Part shown: positions 41,954 through 51,079 of the stretch, piece by piece | Layout of the letters: each line of letters starts with the position of its first letter | How positions within the stretch are numbered: the stretch's first letter is position 1 | Assembly (NCBI GenBank): GCA_012103505.1 | Contig: WLWP01000002.1 | Coordinates: 248,001 to 312,000, forward strand | DNA from: Pseudomonadales bacterium | Lineage (GTDB): Bacteria; Pseudomonadota; Gammaproteobacteria; Pseudomonadales; Azotimanducaceae | Direction of reading: 5' to 3' | Length of the DNA stretch: 64,000 bases | Translations under genes and position numbers: made by a program | Notes under the pieces: generated by a model | Seen by the model: the letters and a program-made list of their open reading frames with translations, nothing else | Databases searched by the model: none | Told to the model about the DNA's origin: nothing

Positions 41954-43337
41954 TTCCAACTCCAATGCTGTCCGATGGCACTAAAGTCTTCCACTTTCCT
42001 CGATAGAAGCGCCACACGAGCAATACACTTTTTAGAACATAGTCGCCGATTAAGGACGCGTATACATAAACAACGGGTAACCCCATATACGTCGCTATGC
42101 CTGCCAGACCACAACGCATCACTAACAAACCAAGGATCGTGGCAATCAATGGAAAGCGGGTGTCTCCCGCTCCGCGTAGGGCACCACCTATGGCAAAGTC
42201 GACTGCCAGAAGCGGCATCATCGCGCCGAGCATATATATAAACTGCACTGTGTACGTGATTGTCAAAGGCTCATCGCCTAGGATTCTCGTTGCGATTTCA
42301 TCGGCAAAAATCATGATAAGTACGCCGAGCGAACCCATGGAAATCACAGCATAGAGCAATGACTTCCACCCACTGCGTGCGGCTGCCTCGTGATCATTAG
42401 CCCCTAAGTTTTGCCCGACCAATGTGGAACCCGCGATAGAAAAACCAAAACCCACGGTCATGCACACAGCAAGAATGTTCACTCCGATGTTGTAAGCAGC
42501 AAACGCTTCTGTTCCGTAGTAGTTGCCAATCAGCATCAGAAATATAAAGAAACCAAGCTGAAATACACCCTGCTCAACAGCGGCAGGTAAGCCAATGTTG
42601 AGTAGCGCCCGCAATCGTTCCCGCCGCCACCAGCCACCACCGACATGCTTTACACGAAACTTTTGCTTGATCCACATGACCAGCAAGACACCGGTTCCAA
42701 TCGTGAATGAAATACCAGCAGCAACAGCTGCACCAGCTACACCAAGTTCTGGCATGCCCCACTTTCCGAATAGAAATGCATACAAGAGCGGGACGTTCAA
42801 GATGTTCACTCCGATGCTCATCACTAATGGCGTCCATGCATCACCCGATGCTCTGAGGGCGGCACTTAAGATAAACGTACCAGCAAACACAACATTGAAA
42901 GCTGATAGCCATTGGATATTGAGACTCGCCATACTTTGCGTCTCTGGATCCAAGCCAAACACGCCCGCCACAGGATGGGCAAACAAAATCCCCAACACAG
43001 CCATACCTGCAGACATCGTCGCACCGAGAACTAAGGACGCCATGGTTACGCGACTGGCTTCGCTATAATCGCCAGCACCCCATGCCCTAGCGACTAAAGC
43101 CGTTGTGCCTGCGCTGACCGCCATGAGAATCGCTTGCATGGCAAAAAAGATTCTTTGGCCTGCGCCAACAGCTGCTAACCCTTCTGTGCCGAGCTCAGCT
43201 ATAAATATCGTCTGCACAACGCCGACGATGGTGTAGGAGAGATTGCCTAAGATTGAAGGTAGTGCGAGCGCCCAAATGCCGGGACGTTCAGCCTCGGCCT
43301 CACTGATATCTGCTTCTATGTCACGGTCTTCAGACAA
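41946..43337 (-). CDS. MATE family efflux transporter
   Basis: A 463-residue inner-membrane exporter with two MatE repeats of six helices. WALALPSILGNLSYTIVGVVQTIFIAELG opens the first, and LPAAVEQGVFQLGFFIFLMLIG the second, both normal for the NorM/DinF-type MATE proteins. The N terminus has an acidic tail (EDRDIEADISEAEAE). It ends 8 bases into the DNA glycosylase gene downstream, so the two are probably co-transcribed. The substrate cannot be inferred. Confidence 0.88.
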   Translation of the reverse strand: MSEDRDIEADISEAEAERPGIWALALPSILGNLSYTIVGVVQTIFIAELGTEGLAAVGAGQRIFFAMQAILMAVSAGTTALVARAWGAGDYSEASRVTMASLVLGATMSAGMAVLGILFAHPVAGVFGLDPETQSMASLNIQWLSAFNVVFAGTFILSAALRASGDAWTPLVMSIGVNILNVPLLYAFLFGKWGMPELGVAGAAVAAGISFTIGTGVLLVMWIKQKFRVKHVGGGWWRRERLRALLNIGLPAAVEQGVFQLGFFIFLMLIGNYYGTEAFAAYNIGVNILAVCMTVGFGFSIAGSTLVGQNLGANDHEAAARSGWKSLLYAVISMGSLGVLIMIFADEIATRILGDEPLTITYTVQFIYMLGAMMPLLAVDFAIGGALRGAGDTRFPLIATILGLLVMRCGLAGIATYMGLPVVYVYASLIGDYVLKSVLLVWRFYRGKWKTLVPSDSIGVGNA

Positions 43338-43383
43338 AATTCTTCGCTTAGGTTGGGTCCATTAGTTGGTCTAGTCTCTCTAT

Positions 43384-43432
43384 CTGCAATTCTTTTCGCT
43401 TTCCCTGCAACTCTTTTCGCTTTCCCTGCAAC
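43384..43432. repeat. tandem 21-base repeat
   Basis: CTGCAAYTCTTTTCGCTTTCC occurs twice with one difference and is followed by a third partial copy. It lies between the divergent MATE and enoyl-CoA hydratase genes. Because the unit is 21 bases, it also repeats in frame in the open frame upstream of the hydratase start. Confidence 0.9.
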
Positions 43433-43475
43433 ATTGCTAACATCAGCGTCCGCACAGAATGGACGAGAGAGCACG

Positions 43476-44276
43476 TTGCAGTCATTTACGGACATTGAAG
43501 TCACAATAAAGAACTTTGTCGCTACGGTAGAGATCCAAAGGCCTCCCCACAACTTTTTCGACCAGAGCTTGATCGCACAAATTGGCGACGCCTTCGACGA
43601 GCTGGACGAAACTCTCGATTGCCGTGCTGTTGTATTGGTCTCCCAAGGTAAAGCGTTCTGCGCAGGGGCTAACTTTGGAACAGGACAAGATGATGGGACC
43701 GGAAGTAGTGATTTTACCGAGGAAGGGTTCCAAAACACCACCGGAAAGCTCTATCAAGAGGGTGTTAGGCTCTTCCACTCGCGTAAACCGATCATTGGCG
43801 CCATTCAAGGAGCTGCTATCGGTGGCGGCTTGGGCTTATCTCTCGTGCCTGACTTTAGGATAGCATCTCCTGCCGCCCGCTTCGGCGCAAACTTTGTCAA
43901 ATTAGGTATCCACCAAGGTTTTGGAATCTCTGTATCGCTGCCACGTCTGGTTGGTCAGCAAAATGCCCAGACTATGTTACTTACCGGACGGCGCTTGAGT
44001 GGCCAAGAAGCACTGGCTATCGGCTTAGTGGACCAGCTTGTTGACGCAGATGAGCTTCGCCCAACAGCACAGCGTTTGGCTGAAGAGATTGCCGAGAATG
44101 CACCACTTGCCGTCATGTCCGTCCGCGCAACAATGCGGGCAGGTCTCGCTGAGGAAATCGCTGCAGCCACAGCCCACGAACTCAGCGAACAACAACGTCT
44201 CCGGGCATCCGATGATGCATACGAAGGTATACGCGCTGTCTCAGAACGTCGCGCCGGAAACTTCACAGGCAAATAA
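43476..44276 (+). CDS. enoyl-CoA hydratase/isomerase family protein
   Basis: A crotonase-fold protein of about 266 residues. VATVEIQRPPHNFFDQSL opens the fold, SQGKAFCAGANFG is the first oxyanion segment and GAAIGGGLGLSLVPDFRIA is the second. The Glu used by classical hydratases is not clear at the second site (GLGLSLV), so it may be an isomerase or hydrolase. The start is uncertain: TTG 43476 fits the domain boundary, while a longer frame to 43353 adds a hydrophobic repeat-derived extension. The next LLM gene lies 41 bases downstream. Confidence 0.8.
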   Translation: MQSFTDIEVTIKNFVATVEIQRPPHNFFDQSLIAQIGDAFDELDETLDCRAVVLVSQGKAFCAGANFGTGQDDGTGSSDFTEEGFQNTTGKLYQEGVRLFHSRKPIIGAIQGAAIGGGLGLSLVPDFRIASPAARFGANFVKLGIHQGFGISVSLPRLVGQQNAQTMLLTGRRLSGQEALAIGLVDQLVDADELRPTAQRLAEEIAENAPLAVMSVRATMRAGLAEEIAAATAHELSEQQRLRASDDAYEGIRAVSERRAGNFTGK

Positions 44277-44317
44277 TTAACCCTCGACACCAGCTTAAAC
44301 ACACACAAGGACTAAAA

Positions 44318-45193
44318 ATGGACACAGGCAAACTAGGCGTTTGGTACTTTTTCGACGGATTATCATCAGCCGACGCGGCTACAGCTGCTCAGCGAATCGA
44401 ATCTCTCGGGTACGGCACTTTGTGGCTTCCAGAAACCGTCGGCAAGAGCCCTGTCGCGCTCGGCTCTTGGTTGTTGGCAAACACTGAGCGACTAAATCTA
44501 GCTACCGGGATAATCAACATCTATCACCGCGAGCCAGGGGTTACCGCGGCCGCGCAAAATACTCTTGCCGAACAATCAGGAGGTCGTTTCCTCCTTGGCA
44601 TGGGGGTTTCTCACAAACCATTGGTTGAAGGTGTTCGAGGGCTTGAGTACGGACCACCTGTGGCGACGATGCGTACCTATCTTGAAAAGATGGCAGCCTC
44701 GCCTTATACCGCGATCGCACCCGAAGAAACCCCACCAACGGTCATCGCCGCACTTGGTCCTAAGATGCTTGAACTGGCAGCTAGTCAATGCACCGGTGCG
44801 CATCCTTATTTTTCAGATCCCGGCCACACTCGAATGGCGCGCGAGATCATGGGACCAGACGCATGGCTTTGTGTTGAGCAAAAAGTCATTCTTGAATCGG
44901 ACCCCGCCAAAGCCCGTGAACTCGCCAAACCCGTTGCTAAGATTTACAACCGATTGCCCAATTACCGCAACAATTGGCTACGTATGGGTCTTTCTGAGGA
45001 TGATATTGATAACCTCAGCGATCGATTTATCGACACGACCTTTGCATGGGGTAGCGCTGACGACATTCGAAATCGAGTCCAAGAACATATGGACGCTGGT
45101 GCTAGTCACGTTTGCATTCAGCCGGTCAACCCGAATGGCCAATTCGGTGATCTGCATTGGGAGTGTTTAGAAGCGCTCGCGCCGAGTGCCTAG
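44318..45193 (+). CDS. LLM class oxidoreductase, F420-dependent-like
   Basis: A 291-residue luciferase-like barrel. LGVWYFFDGLSSADAATAAQ, the LGYGTLWLPETVGKSPVAL segment, LNLATGIINIYHREPGVTA and GRFLLGMGVSHKPLVEGV are the characteristic blocks of a short LLM subfamily often tied to F420. The start is ATG 44318, with AAGGA 7 bases before it. It follows the enoyl-CoA hydratase gene, and its stop overlaps the converging flavin reductase gene by 4 bases. The coenzyme cannot be read from sequence. Confidence 0.82.
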   Translation: MDTGKLGVWYFFDGLSSADAATAAQRIESLGYGTLWLPETVGKSPVALGSWLLANTERLNLATGIINIYHREPGVTAAAQNTLAEQSGGRFLLGMGVSHKPLVEGVRGLEYGPPVATMRTYLEKMAASPYTAIAPEETPPTVIAALGPKMLELAASQCTGAHPYFSDPGHTRMAREIMGPDAWLCVEQKVILESDPAKARELAKPVAKIYNRLPNYRNNWLRMGLSEDDIDNLSDRFIDTTFAWGSADDIRNRVQEHMDAGASHVCIQPVNPNGQFGDLHWECLEALAPSA

Positions 45194-45669
45194 GTGAATT
45201 CGCCGTAGCCACCGCGAAAGAACAATAGTGGCGCTTTGTCGGGTGCCACTATTTTGAAACCTTGGACGCTGCCAATCGCGATAAGGTGATCACCGGCATC
45301 GTGTTCGGCAACTAAGTCACACTCAACATAGCCAATCGCACCGGCGAGCAGCGGTACGCCATGCGCGCCTTCCGACCAGTCAAACGCGGAGAACTTATCA
45401 CCGCCAGATACTGCCATGGCATCGCAAACAGATTGCTGATCACGCGCGAGGATATTGATACCGAATTTGCCGGAACTACTAATTTTGGGCCAGCTGGATG
45501 ACGTCTGTCCCGGGCATAGGGCCACTAGCGGTGGCGCTAGAGAAAGCGAAACAAAACTCTGCGCGGCAAAGCCAACCGGGGCACCTTCAAACATGCTCGT
45601 CGCGACCACAACACCCGTGCAAAAATTGCCCATGGCGCTGCGAAACGCCCGATCATCAAACTCCGCCAT
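45190..45669 (-). CDS. flavin reductase family protein
   Basis: A 159-residue split-barrel flavin reductase. MAEFDDRAFRSAMGNFCTGVVVATS, the FAAQSFVSLSLAPPLVALC strand and SSSWPKISSSGKFGINILA are diagnostic. Such enzymes supply FMNH2 or FADH2 to partner monooxygenases. The start is ATG 45669 rather than the longer frame. It converges with the LLM gene at 44318 with a 4-base overlap, so functional pairing with an LLM enzyme is plausible though they are on opposite strands. Confidence 0.85.
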   Translation of the reverse strand: MAEFDDRAFRSAMGNFCTGVVVATSMFEGAPVGFAAQSFVSLSLAPPLVALCPGQTSSSWPKISSSGKFGINILARDQQSVCDAMAVSGGDKFSAFDWSEGAHGVPLLAGAIGYVECDLVAEHDAGDHLIAIGSVQGFKIVAPDKAPLLFFRGGYGEFT

Positions 45670-45809
45670 CAAAAATCTCACCAAATTCAATCTGCACTAT
45701 ACCGGGCTTTAGAAGTCGATTGCAGGACAAGCCTCATTTTTGCTTCTTTTTTTGCGGCGTCGGGTCTGCTTAAATGGCCGCCCTCTAAATATCAGTTATC
45801 GGATCTGCA

Positions 45810-47012
45810 ATGAGCGACGCGAGCGAACTAGAGAATTTTCGTGCCGACACCCGTACATGGCTTGATAAAAATTGTCCGGCCTCCATGCGCACACCCACGC
45901 CAGAAGACGAGGTTGTTTGGGGTGGTCGCAATCAAGAATGGGTGAATCCAGACTCCAAGGTGTGGATGGAAAGCATGGCTGAAAAAGGCTGGACTGTGCC
46001 ACGCTGGCCAACCCAATACGGTGGCGGCGGTCTCTCGATTGATGAGGATAGGATCCTCAACGAAGAAATGCGGCGCATCAACGCGCGTTCTCCATTGCAA
46101 AGCTTTGGCATATGGATGCTTGGACCCGCGCTCTTGGAGTTCGCAAGCGAAGAGCAGAAATTGCACTATCTGCCACAGATCACAAGAGGCGAAATTCGTT
46201 GGTACCAAGGGTATTCCGAACCTAACTTCGGATCGGATCTAGCGGGGTTGCAGACGCGAGCAGATGACAAGGGCGACTACTACCTTGTGAACGGCTCCAA
46301 GATTTGGACCTCTTACGCGGACCAATCGGATTGGATCTTTTGCCTGGTCAGAACACAACCGGATGCACCGAAGCATGAAGGCATCAGCTTCTTGCTATTT
46401 GACATGGAAAGCGAAGGCGTTGACACCAAACCCATCTCGCTAATTAGCGGCGCTTCACCTTTCTGTCAAACTTTCTTCGACGATGTCAAAGTGCCGAAGA
46501 CCCAACTTGTCGGCGAGCTCAACAAGGGCTGGACGATCGCCAAGCGGTTACTGCAACACGAGCGTCAAATGGTATCTGGTATCGGTGGCAACTCTGCCCT
46601 CGGTGGCTCAGGTTCGAAGATGGAACAGTTGGCCAAAGAATATATCGGCGAGATTGACGGTAAGATCGCAGACTCGGCCGTGCGCTCAGACATCTGCGAA
46701 CACCGGATGAATGACAAAGCCTTTCAGATCACTATGTCACGTAGTGTTGACGAAGCTAAGGCAGGCACGCCAGACGGCAACCTTGCTTCATTCTTTAAGT
46801 ACTACGGCACCGAACAGAACAAACGCAAATACGAAAGATTGCTTGAGGTGATGGGTACCGGCATGGTTGGCTGGGAAGGGAACGCTTTTACCGATCGAGA
46901 GATCGGCTCCACCCGACAATGGCTGCGCTCAAAGGCAAATTCCATTGAAGGAGGCACCAGCGAAGTGCAGCTCAACGTGATTGCCAAACGCGTATTGGGA
47001 TTGCCGGATTAA
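45810..47012 (+). CDS. acyl-CoA dehydrogenase family protein
   Basis: A 400-residue FAD enzyme of the FadE/steroid-type group. WPTQYGGGGLSIDEDRIL, GYSEPNFGSDLAGLQTRA and NGSKIWTSYADQSDW are the FAD/substrate blocks. The late SIEGGTSEVQLNVIAKRV segment is the same style as the gene at 526. It probably oxidises a branched or bulky acyl-CoA. The ATG lies about 140 bases after the divergent flavin reductase gene, with only a weak ribosome site. Confidence 0.88.
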   Translation: MSDASELENFRADTRTWLDKNCPASMRTPTPEDEVVWGGRNQEWVNPDSKVWMESMAEKGWTVPRWPTQYGGGGLSIDEDRILNEEMRRINARSPLQSFGIWMLGPALLEFASEEQKLHYLPQITRGEIRWYQGYSEPNFGSDLAGLQTRADDKGDYYLVNGSKIWTSYADQSDWIFCLVRTQPDAPKHEGISFLLFDMESEGVDTKPISLISGASPFCQTFFDDVKVPKTQLVGELNKGWTIAKRLLQHERQMVSGIGGNSALGGSGSKMEQLAKEYIGEIDGKIADSAVRSDICEHRMNDKAFQITMSRSVDEAKAGTPDGNLASFFKYYGTEQNKRKYERLLEVMGTGMVGWEGNAFTDREIGSTRQWLRSKANSIEGGTSEVQLNVIAKRVLGLPD

Positions 47013-47030
47013 CAATCTCACGAACGCAAT

Positions 47031-47549
47031 CTATTTGAGGTGACGGTTCCAGTTTTTGTGTTTGACGTGGGCGGGCTCTAAGTCCGCTTCGCACTCCTGC
47101 ACACGCTCCATGAGCCACTGCATCCACTCGCCAAAACGTGGCGCTTCTTGTTCAACCCGTGATTCGACGACCCAGTGTCCGATCTTACGCCACATCATTA
47201 GCAGCAATCCGCCCGTCAGTTCTTGCACCACATCGAAAGAAGCGATGTCTTTATGGACCAACAGTCCCATGCTCTCAAAGGTCATACCCAACATTTGCGC
47301 AGCATCCTGATACTCGGGGCCTAGTTTTTGCAGTTCCTCAAGACTAATCCCATCGGGCATGGAGCGTACGAGCGTGACTGCACGCGCAAGTTCTGGCTTG
47401 GTAAATTCTCGACACAAATCCGAAGCGATTTGCTGACGCCGCCGCGCTCTGAACTCCCGCAATTGGATGAATCCAATTAGACCGCCGCCGATAATCGTCA
47501 CGGCGCCGAAAATCTCAGCAAGCGCCGCGTAGGTTTGCAGTGCCTCCAT
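47031..47549 (-). CDS. membrane-anchored DUF4760-like protein of unknown function
   Basis: A 172-residue protein with one N-terminal membrane helix (TYAALAEIFGAVTIIGGGLIGFIQL) and a cytoplasmic helical domain. The opening and the SDLCREFTKPELARAVTLVR stretch resemble DUF4760-like proteins, from memory. No catalytic motif is seen. A Trp-rich helix (LLMMWRKIGHWVVESR) follows. It converges with the acyl-CoA dehydrogenase and has no clear partner, so the role is unknown. Confidence 0.55.
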   Translation of the reverse strand: MEALQTYAALAEIFGAVTIIGGGLIGFIQLREFRARRRQQIASDLCREFTKPELARAVTLVRSMPDGISLEELQKLGPEYQDAAQMLGMTFESMGLLVHKDIASFDVVQELTGGLLLMMWRKIGHWVVESRVEQEAPRFGEWMQWLMERVQECEADLEPAHVKHKNWNRHLK

Positions 47550-47582
47550 GTATTCTCCGGGGCAAAATAGTCTTGGAAAGGT

Positions 47583-47623
47583 AACGACTCGCCGCGATGT
47601 CTAACACAGCGCGACAAGTCGTT
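47583..47623. other. long-range inverted repeat
   Basis: AACGACT pairs with AGTCGTT around 27 bases, with a further internal CGCG/CGCG possibility. It lies in the 246-base gap before lemA. I can assign no role. Confidence 0.4.
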
Positions 47624-47795
47624 GCGGCCTTGCCGGTATTAATCCAGCACCATCATGTTAGACGCTTTCTGATCGACCTTCAAAGCGCCACTTTCTGTTA
47701 ATAAGAACTTTTTCGGCTCGCGAAGCGACCTAACCCATTGAATTATCAGTAATTTGCCCCATTATATGGTCTGGCACCAAGCCTAAAGGAGCTCC

Positions 47796-48389
47796 ATGGA
47801 ATTTATAATCTTTCTTGTCATTATCGCTGCCCTCGTATTTTGGGGTGTTGCGATCTACAACAAACTCGTTGCGCTCAAAAATCGCTACGAAAACGGGTTT
47901 GCCCAGATCGAAGTACAGCTAAAACGTCGCTACGATCTCATCCCAAATCTGGTCGAAACCGCTAAAGGCTATATGTCCCACGAACGCGACACGTTGGAAG
48001 CCGTGATCAACGCGCGTAATCAGGCGATGGCGGGACTCCAAGCCGCAGCTGCAAACCCAGGCAGCGCTGATGCAATCAAGGAGTTGGCCAGTGCTGAGGG
48101 CGTATTAGGTGGCGCACTCGGACGCTTGAATGTCGTGATGGAAGCGTATCCAGATCTAAAGGCCAACGCTAATATGATGCAGTTAACAGAAGAGCTCACG
48201 ACAACTGAAAACAAGGTCTCGTTTGCTCGCCAGGCGTACAACGATCAAATAACTGCATACAACACCTATAAACAAACCTTCCCACCCGTGATTTTCGCGA
48301 GCATGTTCGGCCATGCCTTGGATGCAGAGCTCTTAGAGTTCGAAGACTCGGCTGAAATCCAAGCCGCGCCCCAAGTCTCATTTAACTAG
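47796..48389 (+). CDS. LemA family protein
   Basis: A 197-residue LemA protein with an N-terminal membrane anchor (IIFLVIIAALVFWGVAIYNKLV) followed by the conserved helical domain: NGFAQIEVQLKRRYDLIPNL, VINARNQAMAG, TEELTTTENKVSFARQAYND and a final FPPVIFASMFG. The function is not established, but it is often paired with an HtpX-like protease. Here an M48 protease gene follows 25 bases downstream. The ATG has AAGGAG upstream. Confidence 0.9.
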   Translation: MEFIIFLVIIAALVFWGVAIYNKLVALKNRYENGFAQIEVQLKRRYDLIPNLVETAKGYMSHERDTLEAVINARNQAMAGLQAAAANPGSADAIKELASAEGVLGGALGRLNVVMEAYPDLKANANMMQLTEELTTTENKVSFARQAYNDQITAYNTYKQTFPPVIFASMFGHALDAELLEFEDSAEIQAAPQVSFN

Positions 48390-48414
48390 GGAATAAAGAG
48401 CGACTATAAGTTCA

Positions 48415-50307
48415 GTGAACTTTTTCGAAGCGCAAGACAACGCCCGCCGCAAGACCTGGCAGCTCGGACTGATGTTCGGCGCTGCCGTGGTCACGTTGGT
48501 TGTGCTCACCAACGTCCTCGTTGCAGTTTTTTTCGGCTGGACCGGGACCCAGGCAGGGCTGACTTTCGAAGAAACACTAACCAACATCCCGATAGATAGT
48601 TGGTTCTGGATCAGCGGAGGGGTCCTGGGTATTGTCGCTCTCGCCAGCCTATACAAGTACATCGCCATTCAGGGGGGCGGCCGCGCTATTGCTGAGTCGT
48701 TGGGCGGAAACCTCATTCCATCAAATACTCGAGACCCCAAACATAGGCAGCTGCTGAACGTAGTCGAAGAAATGGCGATCGCATCAGGCATAGCTGTACC
48801 ACCCGTCTACTTGATCCCAGAATCGAGCATCAATGCCTTTGCAGCCGGTTTCACCCCGGAAGACGCCATCGTCGGCTTCAATCAAGGGACGCTCGACCAC
48901 CTAACGCGAGCAGAGCTGCAGGGTGTGGTCGCTCACGAATTCAGTCACATTCTCAATGGCGATACCAGCATCAACTTGCGTCTTATCGCCATTCTTCACG
49001 GCATCCTATTCATCGGCATGATCGGCTACGGCCTCCTGCGCGCGGGCGGTTATAGCCGCAAGAACGGCATGCCGATTCTCGCCCTCGGGGTAGGTCTACT
49101 CGCAATCGGGTATGGCGGCACATTTTTCGGAAACATGATCAAGGCTGGCGTCAGTCGACAGCGTGAATATTTGGCCGACGCATCTGCAGTTCAATTCACC
49201 CGAGATCCAAGCGGTATCGCCGATGCGCTAAAGAAAATCGGCGGGCTGAGTGACGGTTCGATTATGACGAACCAAAACGCAGAACAATCGAGCCATATGT
49301 TCTTTGGTAGCGTCGCTAAAAAGTTCTCTGGTCTCTTTTCGACCCACCCACCCTTGGACCAGCGCATCCGTGCTATCGAACCGAACTGGCGTGGCGACTT
49401 TCAACAGGTCGGCGATGCGCAACCTTTCGCCGCGTCAACCAACGACGGTCCTTTCAGCCAATTCAGCCAATCTAGCCCGGCGTTGTCTGCATCGTCGCCG
49501 GAGGAAGTCGTTGATCACATCGGTCGACCAAATGAAACCAATCTTGCAATTGCTCATCAATTAATCGCTGACAACGATGCAGGATTGAACGATGCGGCAC
49601 ACGATCCGTTTGAAGCAAGGGCACTCGTTTATTGCATGCTCCTGGATCATGATGAAACAATCGCAAGCAAGCAGCTCGCCTATCTAGATGCCAACGCTGA
49701 ACCCGGAGTCCCTGAGCACGTTCGCCGCCTCGTCAAGGCAACACAAGCAACGGATGCAATTCATCAGCTGACTCTTCTCGGATTGTCTGTACCCGCACTT
49801 AAAACACTATCAAAGCCGCAATACTCACGCTTCACACAAAATGCTGCCAAGTTAATTACTGCCGATGGGCATGTGGACGTTTTCGAATGGGTTGTACATC
49901 GGCTGCTCATCAAAGACTTGCACGCGCACTTCGTAGGACCGACACGCACACACGGACGCATTGGAAAGATCACCAAAGTAGCAAAAGACGCCAGTAAGTT
50001 GCTCTCGATACTGGCGAGTCATAGCCAGGATGAACTCGAAGATCAACTTGCAGCATACAACGCTGGCGCTAAGGCACTTGGCATTAAGGCGCCGTTCTCA
50101 AAACAAGAGTTCTTCGACTACGAACGAATGAACGCCGCCCTTGGCCATCTCAGGGAGCTCAAACCTCTGTTAAAACCGCAGCTAATCAAAGCGTGTGCGA
50201 GCACAGTCATGCATGATGGTAAACTCAACGTCGCTGAGTTTGCGTTGATGCAGGGGATCGCGGCTACACTTGACTGCCCACTACCACCGAGTGTCTATGA
50301 AACCTAA
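48415..50307 (+). CDS. M48 family metallopeptidase with C-terminal helical domain
   Basis: A 630-residue membrane protease. The first part has four or more hydrophobic segments, and the zinc site VVAHEFSHILNGD lies near residue 174, with the third ligand region QREYLADASAVQFT. The HtpX-like core ends near residue 330. The rest contains a low-complexity Ser/Gln stretch (FSQFSQSSPALSASS) and a helical part with NAAKLITADGHVDVFE and CASTVMHDGKLNVAEFAL, which look TerB-like. Typical M48 proteins are about 290 residues, so this is a long variant. The start is GTG 48415. It follows lemA. Confidence 0.88.
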   Translation: MNFFEAQDNARRKTWQLGLMFGAAVVTLVVLTNVLVAVFFGWTGTQAGLTFEETLTNIPIDSWFWISGGVLGIVALASLYKYIAIQGGGRAIAESLGGNLIPSNTRDPKHRQLLNVVEEMAIASGIAVPPVYLIPESSINAFAAGFTPEDAIVGFNQGTLDHLTRAELQGVVAHEFSHILNGDTSINLRLIAILHGILFIGMIGYGLLRAGGYSRKNGMPILALGVGLLAIGYGGTFFGNMIKAGVSRQREYLADASAVQFTRDPSGIADALKKIGGLSDGSIMTNQNAEQSSHMFFGSVAKKFSGLFSTHPPLDQRIRAIEPNWRGDFQQVGDAQPFAASTNDGPFSQFSQSSPALSASSPEEVVDHIGRPNETNLAIAHQLIADNDAGLNDAAHDPFEARALVYCMLLDHDETIASKQLAYLDANAEPGVPEHVRRLVKATQATDAIHQLTLLGLSVPALKTLSKPQYSRFTQNAAKLITADGHVDVFEWVVHRLLIKDLHAHFVGPTRTHGRIGKITKVAKDASKLLSILASHSQDELEDQLAAYNAGAKALGIKAPFSKQEFFDYERMNAALGHLRELKPLLKPQLIKACASTVMHDGKLNVAEFALMQGIAATLDCPLPPSVYET

Positions 50308-50359
50308 GTCGTTCTTGCGCTAGGACGGATGACGGACATGACGGATAAGAGAAGGACTC

Positions 50360-51019
50360 GTGGCATATCAATTACACACTTTTAGCGGTACGCCATTTGG
50401 CTGGCGCGTTCAAATTACAGCCCTCGTAAAAGGCGTTCCTTTGGAAATCAATTGGCTGACGCCGGCACCCGATGTATTGAAAGGTGAGACATTTCTCGAA
50501 CTCAATCCGCGCGGTCGGGTCCCGGCGCTCTGCCATGACGACTTCGTCGTTTATGAGTCAACGGCCATTGTTGAGTACCTCGATGCGCTTCACCCAACTC
50601 CGCCTCTCTACGGAGCTGATGTACGCCAGGCTGCATTAATAAGACAGACCGTCGCAGAAATCGAATGCTATTTATCACTAAACATCCCAACGTTCGCCGG
50701 TAATCTATTTACAGGTCAGGCTAAGACTGCGTGGGACGCTATCGCACAAGCAGCACAGAACGCCCTTATAGAATTCGACCACTACGAACACGTGCTTTCC
50801 AACAATGACTATCTCGTTCACGATGCCTTAAGCGCAGCGGACATCATGTTGTATCCATTATTCACAGTATTTTGCCGAGCAAGCACACACCCGGATGCGA
50901 CAACATTGGATATCGTGAGCCAACTTGGAACTCGCTATCCGCGCCTAACTAAGTGGCAAACAAGAGTGGAAGCAATACCAAACTTTCAGACGACAATACC
51001 ACCCGGGTACAGCGATTGA
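50360..51019 (+). CDS. glutathione S-transferase family protein
   Basis: A 219-residue GST. The N-terminal thioredoxin-like domain has SGTPFGWRVQITALVKGVPLE, the cis-Pro/glutathione segment LNPRGRVPALCHDDFVVYES with the Glu-Ser that contacts glutathione, and TAIVEYLD. The helical C-terminal domain follows with LSAADIMLYPLFTVF. The catalytic residue may be the Ser in the first motif. GTG is the start, with an AGAAGGA site upstream. No pathway is evident. Confidence 0.87.
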   Translation: MAYQLHTFSGTPFGWRVQITALVKGVPLEINWLTPAPDVLKGETFLELNPRGRVPALCHDDFVVYESTAIVEYLDALHPTPPLYGADVRQAALIRQTVAEIECYLSLNIPTFAGNLFTGQAKTAWDAIAQAAQNALIEFDHYEHVLSNNDYLVHDALSAADIMLYPLFTVFCRASTHPDATTLDIVSQLGTRYPRLTKWQTRVEAIPNFQTTIPPGYSD

Positions 51020-51079
51020 ATCGTTCTGAATAACAATCGGTTTGAGATTGTGTAGACTAGGCCTTTCCACCACTGCCTT

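Noticed and set aside
43353..43475. Upstream extension of the hydratase frame that looks like a signal peptide
   Set aside because: The extension is made of a 21-base tandem repeat, starts at TTG and has no ribosome site. A crotonase is not expected to be exported, so the start was put at 43476.
51004..51045. CGATTG/CAATCG hairpin at the end of the GST gene as terminator
   Set aside because: The stem is only six pairs with a 15-base loop and no T tract follows.
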